Shown: positions 5,746 to 11,338 of the stretch, one piece after another | How the letters are laid out: each line of letters begins with the position of its first letter | Position numbering within the stretch: position 1 is the stretch's first letter | Program-made: the position numbers and the translations under genes | The notes under the pieces: model-generated | The model's input: only the letters and a program-made list of their open reading frames with translations | What the model was told of the DNA's origin: nothing | Databases searched by the model: none | Assembly: GCA_934631985.1 (NCBI GenBank) | Contig: CAKTYE010000069.1 | Span: 1 to 12,952, forward strand | Direction of reading: 5' to 3' | DNA: 12,952 nt | Source: an uncultured Clostridia bacterium | Lineage (GTDB): Bacteria; Bacillota; Clostridia; Christensenellales; Aristaeellaceae

Positions 5746-7467
5746 TCAATTGTACTCAACGGTCTTTTGATAGGCTTTATAAGTGGAAGTGCAAAGAAGA
5801 TTTCTGCTGACCTCTTCGCCATTTTTGTACCATACCTGATACGTCTCCACCACATAGCCCGTGCGCGCCTTTACCGTGTCCTTCTGCGTCCCCGCAAGCA
5901 GGCTGGTATTCTGCACATATTTCGTACCCTCCGGGGCAGGAATCGTCTTGGTCACAACGCTTTGCAGGTCGATGGTCATACCGTCTGGCAGACCCACGCC
6001 GTAAATTTCAACCGTGACTTTCCGATTCGCATAATACGCCACAATGAAAATGGGATTATCTGTATTATTTTTGAATTTGAAGTCTAGATTAGGCCAGTTC
6101 ACCGTAGCGTCCATGCCCTTTTCTACATAGCTGCTGGGCCAGGCATGGGGAGATCGATACACAATTTCTAGATTGGCTCGCGCCACTGCATTGAACAGCG
6201 TTGAGGAGGTTTGGCAAACGCCGCCGCCCACATCAGGCACATTTTGTCCGCCAGAGATCGCAACGGCCTCCTTGTAGCCCTTCTCCACAGTGCGCTTGCC
6301 CGTTGCCTCATTAAAGGAGAACACCTCCCCCGGCATGACCGTCGTGCCGTTAATAGCGTTCGCTGACAACTCGATATTCGTGTTGCGGTTCGCATTTTTC
6401 GTCGTTGTCGTGGTGTACGAGGAAATCATCTTGAAGGAGTTCATCAGCTCCGTCTTGGTGGTTCCCGCCAGCAGAATTTCCGGCTCAATGGTCATGGTCG
6501 CAAAGCTGTCGCCGCTGTCCAGCGCCGTAACGACCCGATTATACAGCTCGTCGCCATCCACATACACGCCAGGCTCATCCTCACTGAAGGAAAAGGCCTT
6601 CGTGTCAAAATTGAAGGTCGTGACCTGTGCATCAATTGGATCGCGGTTAACATATGCGACAATGCTGTCCGTCAAGGTTCGAATTGTCGCCTTGTCATAG
6701 GTCATTTCCGTGTACATGCTTACAGGCTCGCTGCGCAGCTTCAGGGCCTCGTTCAGCCGTTCCTGAAAGGGTGTGACACCCGTGCCGCGAATGGCGGCTG
6801 TATTCGTCCGCCCCAGCGCATAAGCCTTTGCCAGCACTTCTTCATAATTCCGTGTCAGCGGAACACGGCTGGAATCAATCGCCCAGCTTTTGTTGCCGAT
6901 GTTAATCGTAATGCTGAACAAGCCTGCCGTGTCGGTATGGGCGGCCTTCAGCGTTTCCTCTGCTTCCACCATGGTCATGCCGCCCAGATGAATATCATCC
7001 ACATACACGCCAGGGAAAATAGTATCTGTCGCCATGTATTGGCGATACGCCGCATAATCACTATAGGCTTTGGGATTCAGCGAAATGATTGCGCCGTTCA
7101 TAAAGGCGTAATTCGGCATTTCGCTCCATGTTACACCCAGCAGCTGCGGTGCAGCAAAAAGCGCCAATGCGCCAATACCCAGCAGGCACAGCAGAATCAC
7201 CGTTGCGTAAAGCGCGCGATGCTTTCGCTTCTTCCGCGGCTTCTTTCCCTTAGGCGGCTCTGAGGGCATGCCGCCCGTCGGCTGATGATAGGCTGAGCGA
7301 TCATACTGCTGCTGAAGCTCATCGGTGCGGCCCAACGGCTGCTTTCCCGGATTTTGCCAGTTGTCATCCTGCTGCTGTCTATTTTGTGCATAAACAACAC
7401 GCGGGCGGCGGACGTAGCCGCTGCCCTGCGTTGCTTGTGTGCGTTGGTCCTGGGACCAGTCCTGCAT
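5746..7467 (-). CDS. VanW family protein with peptidoglycan-binding-like and G5-like domains
   Basis: A 573-residue anchored extracellular protein. Residues 1-85 are a polar, Gln/Asn/Arg-rich, probably disordered cytoplasmic tail ending in a Lys/Arg cluster (73-84). Residues 86-107 are a single membrane helix. Residues 150-330 match the YoaR-type putative peptidoglycan-binding region (FPGVYVDDIHLGGMT at 151-165; repeated EPGVYVDGDEL near 298-308). The VanW domain spans about 360-492, with VGGGVCQTSSTLFNA (413-427) and SPHAWPSSYVEKGMD (439-453). The last 65 residues (VWYKNGEEVSR and around) look like a G5-type domain. Such proteins occur widely in Firmicutes chromosomes without glycopeptide resistance, and their biochemistry is not settled. 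GGGAGG lies seven bases before ATG 7467. It follows rex by 50 bp with no clear promoter between them, so co-transcription is likely. Confidence 0.9.
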   Translation of the reverse strand: MQDWSQDQRTQATQGSGYVRRPRVVYAQNRQQQDDNWQNPGKQPLGRTDELQQQYDRSAYHQPTGGMPSEPPKGKKPRKKRKHRALYATVILLCLLGIGALALFAAPQLLGVTWSEMPNYAFMNGAIISLNPKAYSDYAAYRQYMATDTIFPGVYVDDIHLGGMTMVEAEETLKAAHTDTAGLFSITINIGNKSWAIDSSRVPLTRNYEEVLAKAYALGRTNTAAIRGTGVTPFQERLNEALKLRSEPVSMYTEMTYDKATIRTLTDSIVAYVNRDPIDAQVTTFNFDTKAFSFSEDEPGVYVDGDELYNRVVTALDSGDSFATMTIEPEILLAGTTKTELMNSFKMISSYTTTTTKNANRNTNIELSANAINGTTVMPGEVFSFNEATGKRTVEKGYKEAVAISGGQNVPDVGGGVCQTSSTLFNAVARANLEIVYRSPHAWPSSYVEKGMDATVNWPNLDFKFKNNTDNPIFIVAYYANRKVTVEIYGVGLPDGMTIDLQSVVTKTIPAPEGTKYVQNTSLLAGTQKDTVKARTGYVVETYQVWYKNGEEVSRNLLCTSTYKAYQKTVEYN

Positions 7468-7517
7468 GCGCGTTCCTCCCGCAAAAGCTTCGTTCCATCA
7501 AAGGAAACGCATCAGCG

Positions 7518-8156
7518 TCACTTTTTCATGCTATCCATGTGTGCCATTTTATAGGACAAAATCTGCAAGCTGTCGCTCAGGTGAACGTTTACAACAACCG
7601 TCTCGGACGAATGCTGCAGATCCGTGGGTGCAAAGTTCCACACAGCCTTCACCCCGCAGGCAGCCACGCGATCCATGGTTTGCTGCGCCACTGTAACAGG
7701 CAGGGTCAGCACCGCCACATCAATGCAGTGATCCTGAAGATAGTTCTCCAAATCATCCATGGGGAAAATCGGAATGTTCCCCAAGCGCGTTCCCACCTTG
7801 GCGGGATCCACATCGAACATGGCTTCTACCTCAAAGCCCTCACGAATGAACGAGCGATACTGCGCCACAGCGCTGCCCATGTTGCCTGCGCCGATCACGA
7901 TCATGCGATGCTGACGATCCAGGCCCAAAATCTTGCCGATGTGATCCTTCAGCTCGGACACGGTGTAGCCGTAGCCCTGACGGCCAAAGCCGCCAAAGCA
8001 ATTTATATCCTGGCGAATCTGCGAAGGCGTCAGCTGCATACGCTCTCCCAACTGCTGGGAGGAGATATGCTTAATATCCTGTGCCTCCAGCTCACGCAAA
8101 TGACGATAATACCCGGGAAGGCGGCGAATCACCGCATCAGACACATACCCTGCCAT
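7518..8156 (-). CDS. rex: Redox-sensing transcriptional repressor Rex
   Basis: A 212-residue DNA-binding repressor that senses the NADH/NAD+ ratio and usually controls fermentation and anaerobic respiration genes. The N-terminal winged-helix domain (about 1-80) contains SDAVIRRLPGYYRHL (6-20) and SQIRQDINCFGGFGRQGYGY (45-64), the clostridial form of the recognition region. The Rossmann domain has GAGNMG (89-94) for dinucleotide binding, FDVDPAKVG (114-122) and the conserved WNFAP (173-177). The C-terminal helix ends at 212, the normal family length. The start is ATG 8156; the upstream GAGAGGGG is a rather distant Shine-Dalgarno-like sequence. It has its own promoter (8213-8241) and probably reads into the VanW gene. 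I found no consensus Rex operator (TTGTTAA-N4-TTAACAA) near its promoter, though a small palindrome covers the -10. Confidence 0.95.
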   Translation of the reverse strand: MAGYVSDAVIRRLPGYYRHLRELEAQDIKHISSQQLGERMQLTPSQIRQDINCFGGFGRQGYGYTVSELKDHIGKILGLDRQHRMIVIGAGNMGSAVAQYRSFIREGFEVEAMFDVDPAKVGTRLGNIPIFPMDDLENYLQDHCIDVAVLTLPVTVAQQTMDRVAACGVKAVWNFAPTDLQHSSETVVVNVHLSDSLQILSYKMAHMDSMKK

Positions 8157-8212
8157 ATGATTGCTTGCCCCTCTCTACCCTGCATCTATGGTACAGGTGC
8201 TTTAATCAAGTT

Positions 8213-8241
8213 ATTATAACATGTTTTTTTACAATATGCAA
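8213..8241 (-). promoter_or_regulatory. Sigma-A-type promoter of rex
   Basis: Minus strand: TTGCAT (8241-8236), a 17-bp spacer and TATAAT (8218-8213). The expected start is near 8206, giving a leader of about 50 nt. An 11-bp palindrome, GTTAT-T-ATAAC (8210-8220), overlaps the -10. Confidence 0.75.
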
Positions 8242-8278
8242 GAATCAATTCGCCCTGTTCCCGTTTTTGACATCCATA

Positions 8279-9523
8279 TCAATTTCGGTGGTTACGCACT
8301 GGCCCACGAATCAAGTCGCCCGGTGTGACCGCAAACGGGAACCGCATAGTCAGCAGTGTTCCTGCCACGCCATAGGTCGTAAGCTCTTCGCTTTCACCTG
8401 CAATATGAAATGTCGGAGCCGACATTGTTCGAACACCGTCCGGCTGTAGGACGCTCCACGCATCTCCCGCGTAAAAACGATTCTTTAACTGCACCTGTGC
8501 CATGCCATCTGCATCGCTTTCCGACATGACACGCCCGACATATTCCGCCGATTGATGGAATCCCTCTGCACCACCCGGCTGTGCAGGCGCACCGCACAAA
8601 AAACCCGTATCGCTGTCGCGGTGGCTGGCGCAGTCCAACTCCTGCATCAGCTGCGGCAGCGCCGCCCTGAACACATCTTCGCCCTGTGCCAGCAGATCAA
8701 GTGCGCGGCGATAGGCCGCAACAACCGTTGCGACATAGTATTCCGTTTTCATGCGGCCCTCGATCTTCAGGCTTGAAACCCCTGCATGGACCAGCTCCGG
8801 CATCAGCGGCATCAGGTTCAAATCCTTTGCTGAGAAAATATAGGTGCCGTTATCATCTTCGCTTACCGGCAGATATTCCCCCGGGCGCTTCTTTTCCATG
8901 ACGGCATATTCCCAACGGCAGGGCTGTGCACAGGCTCCCTGATTGCCGCTGCGTCCCGTCAGCGCTGCACTGAGCAGGCATCGCCCGGACCAGGCCACGC
9001 AGGAAGCGCCATGCACAAAGGTCTCCAGCTCTATGTCATCGCCGACCGTCACATGTAGCCTTTCAATACGTGACAGACTCATTTCCCGTGCAAGAATGAC
9101 GCGCTCGCACCCCAGTGCCTGGTAATGCCTGACAGCAGGCGTATTAACAGTGCTTGCCTGTGTGCTGACATGCAGCGTCAGCTCAGACACATGTTCCCGT
9201 AAAGTGCAGATCGCACCTAAGTCGCTGACGATCGCCGCATCCACGCCAAGGGCAACAGCCTCCCGCGCAGCAGCAACAAAGCCCTGCATCTGGTCATCAT
9301 AGGGAAAGATATTCATGGTCACATAGAATTTCTTTCCCTGTGCATGGCAAAGTGCAACCGCCTCGCGCAACTCCGCCGCGTCAAAATTACCTGCAAAGGC
9401 CCGCAGACCATAGTGCTTCATACCGCCGTATACTGCGTCCGCGCCAAAGCGAAGCGCAGCCCTGAGCTGCTCCATGCCGCCAGCGGGTGCGAGCAGCTCA
9501 GGCATCTTTTGCGCTTGCGTCAC
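8279..9523 (-). CDS. U32 family protein (tRNA/rRNA hydroxylation type, YrrO-like)
   Basis: A 414-residue member of the 'peptidase U32' family. Residues 8-16 (PELLAPAGG) and ALRFGADAVYGG (23-34) form the typical start of the barrel. The family signature with its four cysteines is intact: HGASCVAWSGRC (Cys175, Cys182), then GACAQPC (Cys198, Cys202), followed by SSLKIEGRMKT (250-260). Relatives TrhP and RlhA hydroxylate tRNA uridine or 23S rRNA cytidine using prephenate-dependent chemistry and probably an Fe-S cluster; peptidase activity is doubtful for this subgroup. The length is close to B. subtilis YrrO. The GTG start (9523-9521) directly abuts the mltG stop codon, with GGGGGA near the mltG end as ribosome binding site. 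ATG 9505 is an alternative without such a site. A gene order of mltG followed by U32 is common in Firmicutes. No terminator is evident after it. Confidence 0.88.
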   Translation of the reverse strand: MTQAQKMPELLAPAGGMEQLRAALRFGADAVYGGMKHYGLRAFAGNFDAAELREAVALCHAQGKKFYVTMNIFPYDDQMQGFVAAAREAVALGVDAAIVSDLGAICTLREHVSELTLHVSTQASTVNTPAVRHYQALGCERVILAREMSLSRIERLHVTVGDDIELETFVHGASCVAWSGRCLLSAALTGRSGNQGACAQPCRWEYAVMEKKRPGEYLPVSEDDNGTYIFSAKDLNLMPLMPELVHAGVSSLKIEGRMKTEYYVATVVAAYRRALDLLAQGEDVFRAALPQLMQELDCASHRDSDTGFLCGAPAQPGGAEGFHQSAEYVGRVMSESDADGMAQVQLKNRFYAGDAWSVLQPDGVRTMSAPTFHIAGESEELTTYGVAGTLLTMRFPFAVTPGDLIRGPVRNHRN

Positions 9524-10714
9524 TTACTTGATCCCCCTGGATTCATCATAGGCCTGCCATAGCGGCGCATAAATCGCGACCGCCTGATCATGCTCTGCCT
9601 GGGTCTTGGAGAAATACAGTTCGCCGCTCTCGGGATCCTTGGAGCAGAAGTAGAGATAATTTTCCGCAACGAAGGTCTCGTCAGGATACAGCGCCGCTGT
9701 AATTGCCTGCGCCGACGGATTGCAGATAGGACCAATGGGCAGCCCTGCATACTTGTAGGTATTGTAGGGCGAATCCACCTGCAAATCGCTGTTGCTCAGG
9801 TTCATTTTGCGTACACCCGTAATATAGTGGATCGTCACGTCGCTGCCTAGCTTGATCCCCTGCTTCAAACGGTTGTGGAACACTGCTGAGACCTTCGTGA
9901 AGTCCGCCGCCTTGGCTTCCTTCTCAATCAGCGAAGCGAGCGTGATCACTTCATCCATGGTCATGCCCAGCTCCGTGGCGCGGGTCTGATATTCCGACGG
10001 GAACACCGCTTCCGTCTGCGAAAGCAGCTTGCGCAGCAGCTCCTCATCCGTTGCGGAAATATACACCTCATAGGTATTCGGGGCCAGATAGCCCTCCAGC
10101 ACATATTTCCGTTTGCTGACATTCGCAGTTGCTTTCACATCGGCAATGTAATAGTAATCCGTGAATGCATCCCCTGTGCGGCAAAGCTCCAGGAAAGCCT
10201 CTTTATCCTGAATCACGCCATCAGAGACCAGTTTGTCTGCAAATTCCTCAATCGTCCAGCCTGGGATCAGCGTAATGTTCCGTACAATGGGATTCCCATC
10301 GCCAGTGGTCAGCTGATCAGCGATCTCCGTCATCGTCATGGAACGCTTGAGCTTGTAATTACCTGCCTGGATCTTCTGCCCCATGCCTGCGAAGTCGCAG
10401 TAATACTTAAACACAGAGCGATTGTGAATCAGCCCGGCTTCTTCCAGATTATTGGATACGCGCGTCAGGCTTTGACCGCTTTCCACCGTGAAGCCGATCT
10501 CCTCCTGATTGTCAGGCTCCATGGGCGAAAAAAAGCCATCGTAAATTTTCGTCCAGCCGGTATAAAGCAGGCCGACCACAACAACAAGCACCGCACATGC
10601 AATCAGGATAGGCCGCAGCACATTCCACAGCCCACTGTACCAGTACAGGCCGTACTCCCGCTCATCCCGCATGGTGCGGTAGGTATAATTACGCTTCGTT
10701 TTTCTTCGTTTCAC
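9524..10714 (-). CDS. mltG: Endolytic transglycosylase MltG
   Basis: A 396-residue membrane-anchored lytic transglycosylase (YceG/MltG family) that cuts nascent glycan strands near the inner membrane and is thought to set their length. A basic cytoplasmic N-terminus (1-30) is followed by one membrane helix (33-52). Residues 72-140 form a LysM-like subdomain (GQSLTRVSNNLEEAGLI). The catalytic domain contains EGYLAPNTYEV (207-217), LASLIEKEAK (259-268) with the catalytic Glu in the EKE motif, VFHNRLKQGIKLGSDVTIHY (278-297), SPYNTYKYAGLPIGPICNPS (315-334) and YLYFCSKD (353-360). All key motifs are present and the length is normal. The start codon is GTG (10714-10712), with AGGAGG ten bases upstream. 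It sits 21 bp after the YlbF gene and touches the U32 gene, so the three form one operon. Confidence 0.95.
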   Translation of the reverse strand: MKRRKTKRNYTYRTMRDEREYGLYWYSGLWNVLRPILIACAVLVVVVGLLYTGWTKIYDGFFSPMEPDNQEEIGFTVESGQSLTRVSNNLEEAGLIHNRSVFKYYCDFAGMGQKIQAGNYKLKRSMTMTEIADQLTTGDGNPIVRNITLIPGWTIEEFADKLVSDGVIQDKEAFLELCRTGDAFTDYYYIADVKATANVSKRKYVLEGYLAPNTYEVYISATDEELLRKLLSQTEAVFPSEYQTRATELGMTMDEVITLASLIEKEAKAADFTKVSAVFHNRLKQGIKLGSDVTIHYITGVRKMNLSNSDLQVDSPYNTYKYAGLPIGPICNPSAQAITAALYPDETFVAENYLYFCSKDPESGELYFSKTQAEHDQAVAIYAPLWQAYDESRGIK

Positions 10715-10735
10715 GCAGCGTACACCTCCTGATCG

Positions 10736-11083
10736 TTATTCCATCTTGGGAAGACCCAGGTCAATGTCTGCCGCTTCCGTCAGAATTTTGAAAATATCTG
10801 CCATGGCCTGCTGCATACGCATTTCGCTGAGCAGATACGCTGACACCTCGGGTTTGCTGAACAGCAGCGTAGTAATGCCGGAAAAGCGCTGCATATCTTC
10901 CGCATCGCCCTGCTGACCAGCCATGGCCGCCATCTGCAAAGACATTTGCAGTTTTTTATATTCCCGAATCAGTGCTGCGGTGGTTTCATCCCCCATCACT
11001 TCTTTCCGAAGCCGATGGTATTCCTGCCATTCATCGCTGGCCTTGATTGCGTTTGCCAGACTGTGCGCCTGATCGTACTGCAT
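10736..11083 (-). CDS. YlbF family regulator
   Basis: A 115-residue, almost wholly helical protein of the YlbF/YmcA family (Com_YlbF). It starts MQYDQAHSLANAIKASDEWQ, which resembles the family opening (YDxAhxLAxaik.S.Ey.ey), with a helix of YKKLQMSLQMAAMAGQ in the middle and a hydrophobic C-terminal half. In Bacillus subtilis YlbF, YmcA and YaaT form a complex that influences RNase Y-dependent mRNA processing, competence and biofilm genes. I place the start at ATG 11083 because AAAGGA (11100-11095) lies 11 bases upstream, the promoter start is near 11117, and family members begin here. Longer frames (ATG 11098, 11107 or up to 11173) lack a ribosome binding site, and the longest begins upstream of the promoter. 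It is the first gene of the ylbF-mltG-U32 operon and lies beside the RNase J gene. Confidence 0.85.
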   Translation of the reverse strand: MQYDQAHSLANAIKASDEWQEYHRLRKEVMGDETTAALIREYKKLQMSLQMAAMAGQQGDAEDMQRFSGITTLLFSKPEVSAYLLSEMRMQQAMADIFKILTEAADIDLGLPKME

Positions 11084-11123
11084 GCTGATTTTCATCCTTT
11101 CCATGTTGCGTACTGACTTCATC

Positions 11124-11152
11124 AGTATACCCATTTTCAGCAGGGAACACAA
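11124..11152 (-). promoter_or_regulatory. Sigma-A-type promoter of the ylbF-mltG-U32 operon
   Basis: Minus strand: TTGTGT (11152-11147), a 17-bp spacer and TATACT (11129-11124). The expected transcript start is near 11117, about 34 nt before ATG 11083. An inverted repeat spans its -35 region (11140-11171). Confidence 0.65.
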
Positions 11153-11171
11153 GTACCAACTGCTTCCCTGC
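11140..11171. repeat. Inverted repeat around the ylbF -35 element
   Basis: Perfect 8-bp arms GCAGGGAA (11140-11147) and TTCCCTGC (11164-11171), separated by 16 bp, so the arm centres are 24 bp apart, a little over two helical turns. It surrounds the -35 hexamer, and its position suits an operator. It lies upstream of the predicted transcript start and has no T tract, so it is not a terminator for this operon. Confidence 0.5.
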
Positions 11172-11221
11172 AAAACCTAACGGAAATGCCCTGGCTTTTC
11201 CTGCATGACCTGGAAATATCC

Positions 11222-11262
11222 GGCACAGGCGCTTAGCATCCGTTATCAGGTATGCCTGTGCC
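11222..11262. repeat. Inverted repeat of unknown role downstream of RNase J
   Basis: Arms GGCACAGGC (11222-11230) and GCCTGTGCC (11254-11262) pair over 9 bp around a 23-nt loop. It lies beyond the RNase J terminator and before the ylbF promoter. No clear T tract follows on either strand, although A/T-rich sequence lies to the right. The gene-free stretch 11084-11338 otherwise holds only the ylbF promoter with its flanking repeat and the RNase J terminator. I see no small gene in it beyond a 9-codon frame. Confidence 0.5.
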
Positions 11263-11287
11263 CTTCACAAAATATTTTCATAAAGAA

Positions 11288-11320
11288 TGCGCCGATCCCG
11301 CTCAGGCAGTGATCGGCGCA
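11288..11320 (-). terminator. Terminator of the RNase J gene
   Basis: Minus strand: TGCGCCGATC (11320-11311), a 13-nt loop and GATCGGCGCA (11297-11288), followed by TTCTTTAT. The stem is a perfect 10 bp and GC-rich. It begins 18 bp after the RNase J stop codon. Confidence 0.75.
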
Positions 11321-11338
11321 TGCATGCTTCGTTTTTTG

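Noticed and set aside
7386..8219. Plus-strand open frame of 277 codons
   Set aside because: Antisense to rex, which is certain by motif and length.
8206..8245. Consensus Rex operator upstream of rex
   Set aside because: I looked for TTGTTAA-N4-TTAACAA or TTGTGAA-type halves. Only partial matches such as TTGTAAA are present, without a properly spaced partner.
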